The translations under genes and the position numbers were made by a program. From assembly GCA_024693025.1 (NCBI GenBank), contig JAILLS010000044.1:1-43485 (forward strand): DNA of 43,485 bases, written 5' to 3'. The first letter of the stretch is position 1. Each line of letters begins with the position of its first letter. The DNA comes from Succinivibrio sp. (GTDB lineage Bacteria > Pseudomonadota > Gammaproteobacteria > Enterobacterales > Succinivibrionaceae). The notes below the pieces were generated by a model. It was not told where the DNA came from and ran no database searches. It saw nothing but the letters and a program-made list of their open reading frames with translations. Shown here piece by piece: positions 8,940 to 18,137 of the stretch.

Positions 8940-8960
8940 TTAGGAAGCTAAGGCCGCTTT

Positions 8961-9000
8961 AAACACTAAAAGCAGGAACTATCCTGCTTTTAGTGTTTTT
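8961..9000 (+). terminator. Intrinsic terminator between convergent genes
   Basis: A perfect 17-bp stem (8961-8977 pairs with 8982-8998) with a 4-base ACTA loop runs into a short T-tract. It lies between the convergent 5832 and 9024 genes. It probably works mainly on the plus strand, because the minus-strand exit is not T-rich beyond three bases. Confidence 0.85.
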
Positions 9001-9023
9001 GAGAGCTGGTTTTTAGCCTGTGA

Positions 9024-11969
9024 TTAAGCGCTCTTGCGCTGAGAGTCAAGGAATCTCTCAAAATCACTGAGGAGCATTGGCTTAGCATAGTAGAAGCCCT
9101 GAGCCAGATCGCAGCCAAGCTTGAGCAGCAGTTCTTCCTGACTCTTCTGCTCAACTCCCTGACAGACCACCTGCATGCCAAGGCTGTGGCCAAAGTTGAT
9201 GAGATTCCTGAGCACCTGCTCAGAACGGGCGGATTTCTCAGCTTCATGGAGGATCACCCGGTTAAGCTTTAAGGTGCGGATCTTACTGTTCTGCATCATG
9301 ATCATGGAAGCATAACCTGACCACAGATCGCTGACGGCAAGGTTGAACTTGAGATCCTGCAGTCCTTTGAAAATCTGCTTGGCATCGGTAATGGCCTGTT
9401 CGTCATTCGGTGGAGGCAGGGCATTATTTTCCACGATTTCAATCTGTACACTGTTATCCGGCAGATTGTAGTTATCTGCAATCAGCTTCATGCGGCGCAG
9501 ATAGGCTTTCTCCTTCAAATGGGTGCCTGACTGATTGACAGAAACAGGCAGAATTGGTAGCCCTGCATCAAGACGCTTGCGCAGGAAGGCGCAGACTGCA
9601 TTTAGGACATAGTAATCGAGGTTATAGACCGAGCTGTTGCTCTCAAAGAGCTGAATAAAGTCTGCCGGCATCACAAAGCCAAGTTCAGGGCTGTCCCAGC
9701 GTACCAGGGCCTCTGCACCAATGGTCTGATGAGTTTTCAGATTATAGACAGGCTGCATCCAGATCTCAAACTCGCCCTTCTCAAGAGCCGAGTTCATGGT
9801 ATCCATCATCTTCAGCTGCTTGAGCAGCACTTCTTTACGATCATCATTGAAGACTTCAAGACTCTGATTATGTTCATTGGCATCATTCAGTGCAGCCACC
9901 GCGTTATCCATGACAGCGCGCAGCACATATTTCTCTTCAGAAGGGATTGGACAGATGCCGGTGACATAGTCAAGATGCACAAACTGATTACCAAATTTAA
10001 CCTGTGAGTTGGTCTGGGTCAGATTACTGACCACCTCTTCATAGCTCTTGTCTTTTGGCAGCGAGCAGAGGAAGAAGAAATGCGAATAGGCAGAAGCAAC
10101 GGCAGTCTCTAAGATCCAAGGATTTTCCTTACGGATTTTCTGCAGCAGATCGTGCAGACCATGATTGAGGATGCGCTGGGTGTAGTTCTCGCGCATTAAA
10201 GTCAGCTGCTTGACGGCCACGGCCATAATAAAGAGTCTGGAGGACTTGCGTGAAACCTTAAGCTTCTCGATGGTCTTGGGCGCATAGCGGTTAAACCAGT
10301 TGAGGTTGTACAGCTGAGTTTCATGATCGGTATACATGAGCTTCCATTTCTTCTTAACCAGCATAGCCCGTCTGATAAAGTAAAGCAGCATCAGCAGCAG
10401 TACAAAGGAGCAGCCGATCAGGGTCAGCAGCTTGCCTAGCTGTTTATTCTCAAGGAACATCCGCTTGAAGATGCTGCTGTTGACCTGATTCTTGCTAAAA
10501 TGCCTGGTCTCAAAAATGGATTCGATTTCTTTACGATCTGCATGCACAATAGCCTTGTTTAACAGAGACATGAGCATCGGATCGTTATTGGATGCCAGAG
10601 CGATTGCCAGAGGCAGACTGTAGGCTATCTCACCTGTAGAGCGTAGGGTTTCATAACCTTTATGGGTTAGAAATTCGATGGCAACAGGCTCTTTTAAGTA
10701 GGTCACATCAGCTTCGCCGTCAACTACTGCCTGCAGACATTCATCGATGCTGCTGTAATAGGCAAAGTCACCTTTAAAGTCCTTGTTCTTCTTAAGCTGC
10801 ATGGACTGATAGGTATTGTTGAGCGCAGCGATGGTCGGGAACTCTGGCAGCTCCTCATTGGCTCTTTTTACTCCGACGTAATGCACCTCGGCATACGGGA
10901 AGGAAATATTGACGTCGTTAATTCTGGCCCAGTTGAAGTCAGCAAAGAAGTCAGCCATCAGGTTGATATTGCCTTTGGCGACCTCGCGTAAACCCTCGCC
11001 ATAGGAATCGATATGCTGATATTCAAATTCCACCCCGAGCTCATCGGCAAGATATTTCATAATATCGCGGATGATGCCTAGCTGCGTACGGTCCACCTCA
11101 TAGGAGAAAGGCCGCTCAGAGGGGGAGGCGACCACCGAGATAATCGGATTGCTTCTTAAGTACTCGCGTTCTGCTTCAGACAGGACTAGCGGAGCTCTTT
11201 CAAAGCGATTCTGTCTGAGACTTTCAATATAGTGCGGATTATCGTTGAGCAGCTGAATCTCGGCATTTTCAAGCTCGTGCAGCAGCTGTTCATTACCATG
11301 TCTGACTCCGTAGAAGGTGTCAAGGGTGCCAATGGTAGTAGGGAAAGGCAGCTCTTTTAAGTCAAGCTTGTTGGAAACAATAATGCCGTCGATTTTATGC
11401 TTGCTATAGTCTGTTAGGAGCTGCTCATCCTTGTAATAAGGAATCAGACTGTAGGTCTGATTATAGACAAAACCACGCTCGGACAGAGCCTTGACTATGG
11501 CCTCACGCTGCACCGCCGTGTCTTTATAGCCTAAATACCAGAGCGGTTCATTGTTATCTTTCTTAAATGGTTTTTCATACTTGGAGACTCGCACTGAGAA
11601 TCTTGAGACTGGACGTGAGCTAAAGACAACATCCTTGTTGCTTTGACTTTTAACGACATTGAGGAGCAGATCAATATCATTATTGTTCAGCATCTTAAGA
11701 CAGCGCTCAGGTGAGCAGGGGGTAAAACTGATTCTGTAGTTGGCATAGTTAGATACCATCTGCATGTAATCTGAGATCACTCCGGTAATATCACCGTTGC
11801 GCTCTGCATATACCTCGCCCGGAATGGGAATGAAACCTGCGTAGATGGTTTTACGATCAGAATAGTTAAAGTTATAGCTAAGATCAGAAACATCCGCTGT
11901 AGCCGTATAAGAGGTGTACAGCAGCAGTGAAATCAAACTTAATTTTAGGCAAGATATGATCTGTCTCAT
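9024..11969 (-). CDS. Tandem periplasmic binding domains plus membrane-linked degenerate GGDEF-EAL: predicted c-di-GMP receptor
   Basis: About 981 residues with a signal peptide (MRQIISCLKLSLISLLLYT...). Two SBP_bac_3-like (PBP type 2) domains follow at about 45-260 and 275-495, then one transmembrane helix (about 511-535) and a cytoplasmic GGDEF (556-706) and EAL (730-976). The two-SBP layout resembles BvgS-type sensors. The GGDEF signature is absent (ASAYSHFFF in its place). The EAL keeps EALVRW and SVNQSG, but DDFGTGYSSL is SDLWSGYASM, IKID is LKLN, and AEGVE is CQGVE, so catalysis should be lost. I infer a transmembrane receptor coupling a periplasmic ligand (amino acid or similar) to c-di-GMP, in the manner of LapD. 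ATG 11969 has GGAG about 9 bases upstream; a GTG at 11999 does not. It follows bcsZ in the same direction after 207 bases. Confidence 0.85.
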   Translation of the reverse strand: MRQIISCLKLSLISLLLYTSYTATADVSDLSYNFNYSDRKTIYAGFIPIPGEVYAERNGDITGVISDYMQMVSNYANYRISFTPCSPERCLKMLNNNDIDLLLNVVKSQSNKDVVFSSRPVSRFSVRVSKYEKPFKKDNNEPLWYLGYKDTAVQREAIVKALSERGFVYNQTYSLIPYYKDEQLLTDYSKHKIDGIIVSNKLDLKELPFPTTIGTLDTFYGVRHGNEQLLHELENAEIQLLNDNPHYIESLRQNRFERAPLVLSEAEREYLRSNPIISVVASPSERPFSYEVDRTQLGIIRDIMKYLADELGVEFEYQHIDSYGEGLREVAKGNINLMADFFADFNWARINDVNISFPYAEVHYVGVKRANEELPEFPTIAALNNTYQSMQLKKNKDFKGDFAYYSSIDECLQAVVDGEADVTYLKEPVAIEFLTHKGYETLRSTGEIAYSLPLAIALASNNDPMLMSLLNKAIVHADRKEIESIFETRHFSKNQVNSSIFKRMFLENKQLGKLLTLIGCSFVLLLMLLYFIRRAMLVKKKWKLMYTDHETQLYNLNWFNRYAPKTIEKLKVSRKSSRLFIMAVAVKQLTLMRENYTQRILNHGLHDLLQKIRKENPWILETAVASAYSHFFFLCSLPKDKSYEEVVSNLTQTNSQVKFGNQFVHLDYVTGICPIPSEEKYVLRAVMDNAVAALNDANEHNQSLEVFNDDRKEVLLKQLKMMDTMNSALEKGEFEIWMQPVYNLKTHQTIGAEALVRWDSPELGFVMPADFIQLFESNSSVYNLDYYVLNAVCAFLRKRLDAGLPILPVSVNQSGTHLKEKAYLRRMKLIADNYNLPDNSVQIEIVENNALPPPNDEQAITDAKQIFKGLQDLKFNLAVSDLWSGYASMIMMQNSKIRTLKLNRVILHEAEKSARSEQVLRNLINFGHSLGMQVVCQGVEQKSQEELLLKLGCDLAQGFYYAKPMLLSDFERFLDSQRKSA

Positions 11970-12004
11970 ATCTAACAACTCCAAAATCCAAAAACTCACT
12001 AAAA

Positions 12005-12010
12005 ATTATA
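12005..12010 (-). promoter_or_regulatory. Possible -10 element for the 9024-11969 gene
   Basis: A TATAAT hexamer lies on the minus strand about 35 bases upstream of ATG 11969, in a very AT-rich segment. I see no convincing -35 at 17 bases. A TTGACA on the minus strand at 12093-12098, part of a TGTCAA-GAT-TTGACA inverted repeat (12093-12107), is too far away to pair with it. The gene may therefore have its own promoter apart from bcs. Confidence 0.3.
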
Positions 12011-12124
12011 ATGAAAAATCAAAGCAAGTATTGTTAAGTAAACCATGTTTTTTAAGATAAATATACAGTTTTACGCATTAATTTACTTTTTTTGTCAAGA
12101 TTTGACAAGAGATACGTTTCTTAG

Positions 12125-12168
12125 GACCTTGTGGTGCAGGAGCTTATGATCCTGAGCCTGACAAGGTC
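12125..12168 (-). other. Inverted repeat downstream of bcsZ
   Basis: Arms GACCTTGT (12125-12132) and ACAAGGTC (12161-12168) enclose an inner pair, CAGGA (12137-12141) and TCCTG (12150-12154). It begins 8 bases past the bcsZ stop and could fold at the mRNA 3' end. There is no T-run on the minus-strand side, so it may stabilise the transcript or terminate weakly. Confidence 0.35.
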
Positions 12169-12176
12169 TTAAGCGT

Positions 12177-13190
12177 CTAGAAATGTTTGGCGGCAAGATA
12201 GCATAACAGCTTGAGACTTGCGTTGTAATAATCATCCTTGGCGGTGATCACAGGTTCAGTGAGGGGTACCGTACCCATGACGAGATCGCGTACGGTTTTA
12301 AGCCCTGAGGTCAGATGGTATTTGGCCGTTTCCCCGGTAGCGACATTGACCCAGGCGGGAGTTTCTTTTTCAGGAAAGCGCCCGAACCAGTCCTTCCAGG
12401 GCTTTAAATGCGGATTGTGCGGATCCATCCAGTACAGATATACGGGCACGCGGATGGCATCATAGCTTGAACGGGCAGGCCATTCTACGGCCGGTATCAT
12501 TTTGCCCTGCGCATCCAGATTGAGCCAGTCAGGCGGCAGGATCACCTTCAGATCCATCTTCTCCACATTGGCCACGACCTCATAGCAGTCGTTGGAGAGA
12601 TCCTGCCAGCGTTTCAGATGGGTATGCTGAGCGATGGCCTGCATGGCCGGGAAGATGAAATAGGACGGATTTAACACCACTGAGCTGTTATAGTAAAAAC
12701 CGTTCTCGCCAGGCAGGAGAACCTGCTTGCCGGCAAACTTGGTGATGACGGTACGGATGAGACCGGTGGCAATCTGCTCGGCCTGTCTTGCGTACTGGAT
12801 GTTAGCCCATTTCTTATGAGCTTTAAGTAATGCCCAGGCGATGAAGAGATCGCCGTCGCTGGCATTGTTCTTATCCGCTGTAGGATCCTGTTCCTGTGGG
12901 CGGTAGGCCCAGTAGAACAGATTGTTCTTCGGATTCTTGATGTGAGTGTTGGTCCAGTCTAGGATCAGATCAAAGGTGGCCTTGTCATCATAGGCAAGAG
13001 CAAACATCAGACCATAGCCCTGACTTTCAGAATGGGTCATATTGTGGTTGTAGGTGTCGACCACAGCGCCTTCCTTGGTGACAAAACGGGATTTGTAGTC
13101 ATCCCAGGCGTTGGCAGATACCGCACTTGATAGCAGCAGGCCTGCCATACACAGCACGCTCTTGAGGCTGGCTTTGATTGATCTGTCCAT
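12177..13190 (-). CDS. bcsZ: Periplasmic endo-1,4-beta-glucanase BcsZ (glycoside hydrolase family 8)
   Basis: A 337-residue cellulase with a signal peptide (hydrophobic core CMAGLLLSSAVSANA). It should cut nascent or misplaced cellulose in the periplasm, which is needed for normal cellulose output. GH8 features: the catalytic acid Glu in THSESQGYGL, the GH8 signature around ASDGDLFIAWALL, and the conserved RSSYDAIRVPVYLYW near the C-terminal half. Length is close to other BcsZ proteins (about 350-370). GAGGAG lies just upstream of ATG 13190. It is the last bcs gene, starting 26 bases after the bcsD stop. An inverted repeat follows the stop. Confidence 0.95.
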   Translation of the reverse strand: MDRSIKASLKSVLCMAGLLLSSAVSANAWDDYKSRFVTKEGAVVDTYNHNMTHSESQGYGLMFALAYDDKATFDLILDWTNTHIKNPKNNLFYWAYRPQEQDPTADKNNASDGDLFIAWALLKAHKKWANIQYARQAEQIATGLIRTVITKFAGKQVLLPGENGFYYNSSVVLNPSYFIFPAMQAIAQHTHLKRWQDLSNDCYEVVANVEKMDLKVILPPDWLNLDAQGKMIPAVEWPARSSYDAIRVPVYLYWMDPHNPHLKPWKDWFGRFPEKETPAWVNVATGETAKYHLTSGLKTVRDLVMGTVPLTEPVITAKDDYYNASLKLLCYLAAKHF

Positions 13191-13216
13191 AGGTACTCCT
13201 CTCAGGGCAAGGCTGA

Positions 13217-13690
13217 TTAGGTTGCGCTGAAGTTTTTGAATCTGAAGGTTAGCTCATGCGGTGGAGTAATCTGTTCAAGACGGCAGCTCAGCTTCGCTGA
13301 GGCACCGCTCTGCTGAATCCAGCCGGTATAAAGTCCGCTTAACACAGAGCTGATGGCTTTTAAAAACATCTTATCTTGAGGATTCTGCGGATCAAGCGGC
13401 GGATAATGATGATGGATGAGCAGCGAATCCTGACAGTCTTCGATCTCAGCCACCCCCCATTTGAACAGATCGAGCCTTGAATTGATGCTGCTCTGCAGAT
13501 CTGAGAGCAGCTCCTCTTCAGGCAGCGGGTAGCGGAGCGCGACCCGATAGCCGGCTTCACAGAGAAAATCCAGCGCTACCTGCTGTTCGGCATTGGCCGC
13601 CATCATTCTGGTGAACACGAGCACCAGATCAAACCACCCGGCAGGCTGCTGCAGGTTTTCCAGATAATTGGCATATGAACTGTCTACCAT
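13217..13690 (-). CDS. bcsD: Cellulose synthase subunit BcsD
   Basis: A 157-residue periplasmic protein of the BcsD (AxCesD) family. In Komagataeibacter this protein forms octameric rings that help export and align glucan chains; here that role is inferred. Visible family pattern: FLCEAGYRVALRYPLPEEE, then INSRLDLFKWGVAEIED, LLIHHHYPP, and the C-terminal SGLYTGWIQQSGASAKLSCR. Length matches the family (about 155). There is no signal peptide, which is normal for BcsD. AGGTAG precedes ATG 13690, 12 bases after the bcsC stop. Its presence marks this as a type I operon and suggests ordered or crystalline cellulose. Confidence 0.9.
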   Translation of the reverse strand: MVDSSYANYLENLQQPAGWFDLVLVFTRMMAANAEQQVALDFLCEAGYRVALRYPLPEEELLSDLQSSINSRLDLFKWGVAEIEDCQDSLLIHHHYPPLDPQNPQDKMFLKAISSVLSGLYTGWIQQSGASAKLSCRLEQITPPHELTFRFKNFSAT

Positions 13691-13702
13691 GTCGCTACCT
13701 GC

Positions 13703-16700
13703 CTATAACACGCCCATCAGATACTTGAAGTAGAGCATCTCGCTGTATTCCTTGTAGTCGCCGAAGGTATTGTAGTTGAAGGAACCACCGACCTTGAAGG
13801 CATCGTTGACATCGTAGTCAAGCTTGACGTTGACAGAACCGCTGATGCCGCTCTTGTCATTATTGTCATAACGAGTTGCCGAGACCAGTCCGTAATTGTA
13901 GAGTTCCTCCAAGGTCTCCTGCCACAGCTTATCCTTAGGGAAGTACTCGCCGCCCTTAGCCGAGAAGGACTGATAACCGATGGAGGCGCTGGCCTCTAAA
14001 TTGAGATTCTCCCATTGTTTTGAGTAATTGACCGGAATGGCGATGGAGTAGTAGTCCTGAGGACTGAAGTACCCGCCATAGCCCATGGAGAAGCGGTTCT
14101 GGTTCTTCTGGAAGTTCATGTAGTTGATATCAAGGCCGACCGTGAGCTTCTGGGTCTGCTGATTGATGACCCTCGCATAAGCTCCGGTGTTAAAGCCGAA
14201 CATATGGTTGTCATCCACATTCTCGCCTGTGTAGTAATAGTAGGCAGGTCCTCCATAGACGCCGAAATAGCCATTGTCATAGGCCAGCTGAATGCTGCCG
14301 CCGTTTTTGGTGACCGCACCCCAGAATCTGCCGGAGTAATTATCCTTAAGACCATAATAGGACAGCACACTGTCGCGTACGGCGCGGCGCTCCACGTTTA
14401 CACGCAGCTCGGTGTTCTTGCCAATTCTTGGTCGGAAATTCCAGCCGCCCACAAAGGTGGTTCCTCTTTTACCGATTGGCGTAACTCCGATATCAGCTTT
14501 ATAAGAGCGTCCGGAGAGAGTCAGCGAGCCTTCTATACCATCCTCTCTCACGCGATGCGCACCACCCAGGTTTTTGTTCGAGGTGCCTGTGGCAGCCATA
14601 ACTTTACGCATGGTGTCAGTTTTTGTAATACCGTAAACATCTTTCAACTTAGCTTTTAATCTGCTTACATCAGATGTGGAGGTTAGATTATAGTCACCGG
14701 CATTCAAATAGTTACCTGTAACAAGAGCGTTAATTGTGCCTGAATCAATACCGTATTCAGATTCAAGGGCAGCCACGATGGAAGCCCAATTATCTACTTT
14801 AGTTACAACAGTCTTGCCGTCTACAACTTCTGTTGTGGTGGTATAACGGTTTTCGTATCTATATTTGATATCCCCCACCATGGCATTAACTGCCGTGACA
14901 ACAGAGGTGGCACCTACCGCCAGAGCATTGGTACCCATCTTCATATTGGAGTCAGCCGTAGGCGTACCGGCATCCATGAGCGTCGGTGTCACGGTGGCGG
15001 TCAGACGGTGTTCTCCTGCCAGCGGGAAGGACATGCTTATTGGGGCATTGAAACCGTTGACTTCAGACAGACCAGCCTCACCCTTTTTCTGGTTGGCATT
15101 CAGCTGAGCCTTCACATGGATGGAGGTGATCTCATAGAGCTCCTTGAGCATGCGGTTGACTTCATTTAAAGTCTCGTCATTATGAGGACCGTTATCAGCC
15201 TGGGCAAATACCGGGGAGGCATAGGTCTGCCCGTCCGGCATTTTCTCCCAAGGCATCACCGATGGATTGACGCGGTTAGGCGCAACCGTGCTGTGCTTGT
15301 TGCGGAACGGGTTGTTCGGTGAATAGTTGCCGGCATGCGAGAGGGTCGGATCGGCAGTCGGAGAGAGCGTACCCTCAAGCATCTGCTTGCTCATTCTCAG
15401 ATAATCAATGGCATCGCTGTATTTACGGTTCTGCCTGGCCACCTGTGCCTTAAGGAGCAGAGTCTGCGGATCGTTGCCCACGATATTCTGCGCTAAAGCC
15501 TCGGCCTTTTCATAATGCTTGTTGGCAAGTGCCGCATAGGCTGCACCCTGCAGAGCCGCCTGATTGTTCGGCTCAGTATAGAGGACACGATCATAGATCT
15601 TCTCCTCTTCTCTAAAGTCGTTATTGTCATGATAGAGTCTGGCCATGGCCATCATCAGATCAGGATCGTTAGGATTCTGCAGCATCTGCGAGTAGAGCAG
15701 ATCGTAGGCATCGGCATAGCGTCCGTATTTACGCAGATTGTCCGCTTCCTGAATATATTTGCCCTGATTGATGCGGTTTAAGTCCGCGCGGTTTGAATTG
15801 GCCACCAGCACATGATGCTCGGTGAGGTAACGGGCCTTGTCATAATTGCCGGTTGCATTGAAGACGGAAATCACATCGGCAAAATCACCCACGGTCGCAT
15901 TAGGCTTGACGCCGCGGCTGACTGCTCTGTCCGCAAGCTGTACGGCAGTCTGGCGATCTCCTGCCTGCAGATAGAGGTAGGCAAGATGACCTAAATCAGA
16001 GGTTTCAAGAGACTGACTGCGGCTGTTGATTGTGCGCAGCGTATTGAGCGCAGCCGGCAGCTGACCCTGACGGACATACTGTTCTGCCTTGTCCATATCA
16101 GAGCGCAGCTTGATATTGGCGCGCAGCTGTCTGACCTGATTATTGTTATAGCTTGAGCTGATGCGCTGACTGGTAGCCAGTGCTCCGCTGGCATCGCCCC
16201 ATACGCTCTGCAGGGTGGCAGCGGCATATAGTGATTCATTGGAGGCGCCCTGACGGGTCAGGTAGGCCAGTTCACGCATTGCTGACTGCTTGTCGCCATT
16301 GCGATAGAGCAGAGCGGCTAAATCATAGCGGATCCAGGCACTGTTAGGATGCTTCTGCAGCCCCTGATAGAGAATATCCAGAGCTCTGGCGGTATTACCG
16401 CTGCTGGCAGCCTGTGCCGCGCTCTTGCGGATGGCAATGGACGGGTCGACATACGCAGGTCCCTGACGGGAGGCAATAGTCTTCTGCAGCGTCGGTGAGA
16501 AGGTAGTCAGCAGGGCCTTGGCCTCCTCAGGCTTCTTGTCATCGAGCAGGGTATAGTAGAGATTCTCCTGGGCTCCCTGGTTTGACGGATGGTCAGCGAG
16601 GATCTGACGGAGCAGCTCTTCTGCTCTGGTATACTGTCTGGTCTTGCGGTAGAGATTGGCCTTAAACAGCATTATGTCGGTCGGATCCTCCATATTCATG

Positions 16701-18130
16701 GAGAGCATTTCATCAGTCAGGGTCTGCGCCAGATTGAGATCGCCATCAGCCTCGGCCTGATGAGCTGAGGCCAGCAGAGCATCATAGTGCAGCTTCTGTT
16801 TTTTAGGCGAATCTATTTCTGCTGCCTTGGAGAGGTATTCAGATGCTTCCTTATAGTGCTGCTGACGCATATACAGATAGCCTAAACCTTCGAGGGCATT
16901 GACGTTATTGGGATCCCTTGCCAGGATCTCCTGGAAGCTCTCGCGGGCAGACTGCTCGTTTTTGTTCTTGACCTCCTCATAGGCCTTGGAGGTCATGGTG
17001 CCGAGCATATTATTGCTGTAGTGCCCTATGACATCGACATCCTGAGGGTGGCGTCTGGCGTAGTCCACATAATATTTTTCATCGGCAGGCGTCGGGGTGA
17101 GCCAGAGCAGAGCTTCACGCAGGGCCGAGTCAGAATCAGGGGAGGAGTCAGCAAAATACTGCAGCACCTCAATACCCTGGCGTCTGGTTTCATCACGATA
17201 GCTGAGCAGCTTGCCGTAGGTGATCTTGGCCGAAGTATCATTAGGATTGGCTCTGATGTACTGGGCAATGCCGTTGACCGCTTCAGGGTAACGGGCAGGG
17301 TCTCCTGAGAGGGTCAGATAGTATTCTGAGACTAGGGCACGCGGAGGCAGTCCGTTTTTAAAGAGCTGCTGGTAGTTGGAGACAGCACCTGGGATATTGC
17401 CGGAGGCCGCCATTTCACGGGCGCGCTTTAACTGATCCTTGGAGAGATTGCTGAGATCTGCCATATTGTTGAGATCCTGCAGTCTGGGATCATGCGGTGC
17501 AGCTTCAGCCAGACGTTTTTTCCAGCGCTCAGCTTCACTGACTTCAGCGTTTTCCATGGACCACAGCGAGAGCAGATATAAAGCGTCGGCATTGTCAGGA
17601 TCGGCCAGAAGGACACGATTTAAGCTCTGCCTTGCAAGGTTGAGCTGCTGTTTGTCGTGCCAGAACTGGGCCTGCTTGAAGAGTGCTGTCAGCATGGTGC
17701 CCGCAGTCAGCGGAGCATCCCCGCTGCTTGCCTGTCTGTGTGCATTTCCCTGTGAGGTGGCATTTGGTTTGGGTACCGGTGCAGGAGCATGAATTTGCGT
17801 TGTGCTCTGCTGAGCCTGACTCTGAGCTGTTTGTGCCGGGACCTGAGCAGCGTTGCTGACCTGCTGCGCTGCATTATTCTGGACCACCTGCGTCTGTGGA
17901 GCTGGCTGTGCAGCTGGCTGGGCAGTCTGAGTAGCGGTGGTCTGGGCAGCAGCTGGCTGAGCGGCAGAGGCATCCTCCTGATGGAGGGTGGTACCGCGCA
18001 GCTTGCTGCGATCATCGGTCATTGCCGCCCGATCGCGCTGATAATCATTGTCATCCTGGGCCAAAAGCTGTGATGAAGCGCAGACTGCACAGAGGCAGAT
18101 GGCCAGTTTAGTCAGGGTCAAGGTTTTCAT
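13703..18130 (-). CDS. bcsC: Cellulose export protein BcsC: TPR scaffold and outer-membrane barrel
   Basis: About 1475 residues, longer than E. coli BcsC (about 1157). A signal peptide (MKTLTLTKLAICLC...) is followed by a Gln/Ala/Pro-rich linker (about 30-135), a long series of TPR repeats (about 150-930) and a C-terminal BcsC barrel (about 990-1475) that forms the outer-membrane exit pore for cellulose. Barrel-family segments include GEAGLSEVNGFNAPISMSFP, ADIGVTPIG and RRAVRDSVLSYYG. An AT-rich stretch (about 14550-14960) encodes about 120-140 residues between early barrel strands that I do not recognise in other BcsC proteins. The start chosen is ATG 18130, with GAGG about 12 bases upstream. 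An ATG at 18148 overlaps the bcsB stop and adds six residues. It sits between bcsB and bcsD. Confidence 0.93.
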   Translation of the reverse strand: MKTLTLTKLAICLCAVCASSQLLAQDDNDYQRDRAAMTDDRSKLRGTTLHQEDASAAQPAAAQTTATQTAQPAAQPAPQTQVVQNNAAQQVSNAAQVPAQTAQSQAQQSTTQIHAPAPVPKPNATSQGNAHRQASSGDAPLTAGTMLTALFKQAQFWHDKQQLNLARQSLNRVLLADPDNADALYLLSLWSMENAEVSEAERWKKRLAEAAPHDPRLQDLNNMADLSNLSKDQLKRAREMAASGNIPGAVSNYQQLFKNGLPPRALVSEYYLTLSGDPARYPEAVNGIAQYIRANPNDTSAKITYGKLLSYRDETRRQGIEVLQYFADSSPDSDSALREALLWLTPTPADEKYYVDYARRHPQDVDVIGHYSNNMLGTMTSKAYEEVKNKNEQSARESFQEILARDPNNVNALEGLGYLYMRQQHYKEASEYLSKAAEIDSPKKQKLHYDALLASAHQAEADGDLNLAQTLTDEMLSMNMEDPTDIMLFKANLYRKTRQYTRAEELLRQILADHPSNQGAQENLYYTLLDDKKPEEAKALLTTFSPTLQKTIASRQGPAYVDPSIAIRKSAAQAASSGNTARALDILYQGLQKHPNSAWIRYDLAALLYRNGDKQSAMRELAYLTRQGASNESLYAAATLQSVWGDASGALATSQRISSSYNNNQVRQLRANIKLRSDMDKAEQYVRQGQLPAALNTLRTINSRSQSLETSDLGHLAYLYLQAGDRQTAVQLADRAVSRGVKPNATVGDFADVISVFNATGNYDKARYLTEHHVLVANSNRADLNRINQGKYIQEADNLRKYGRYADAYDLLYSQMLQNPNDPDLMMAMARLYHDNNDFREEEKIYDRVLYTEPNNQAALQGAAYAALANKHYEKAEALAQNIVGNDPQTLLLKAQVARQNRKYSDAIDYLRMSKQMLEGTLSPTADPTLSHAGNYSPNNPFRNKHSTVAPNRVNPSVMPWEKMPDGQTYASPVFAQADNGPHNDETLNEVNRMLKELYEITSIHVKAQLNANQKKGEAGLSEVNGFNAPISMSFPLAGEHRLTATVTPTLMDAGTPTADSNMKMGTNALAVGATSVVTAVNAMVGDIKYRYENRYTTTTEVVDGKTVVTKVDNWASIVAALESEYGIDSGTINALVTGNYLNAGDYNLTSTSDVSRLKAKLKDVYGITKTDTMRKVMAATGTSNKNLGGAHRVREDGIEGSLTLSGRSYKADIGVTPIGKRGTTFVGGWNFRPRIGKNTELRVNVERRAVRDSVLSYYGLKDNYSGRFWGAVTKNGGSIQLAYDNGYFGVYGGPAYYYYTGENVDDNHMFGFNTGAYARVINQQTQKLTVGLDINYMNFQKNQNRFSMGYGGYFSPQDYYSIAIPVNYSKQWENLNLEASASIGYQSFSAKGGEYFPKDKLWQETLEELYNYGLVSATRYDNNDKSGISGSVNVKLDYDVNDAFKVGGSFNYNTFGDYKEYSEMLYFKYLMGVL

Positions 18131-18137
18131 TACTAAC

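Noticed and set aside
14204-14659. 151-codon open frame antisense to bcsC
   Set aside because: Shadow of the barrel-coding strand; no ribosome binding site or domain.
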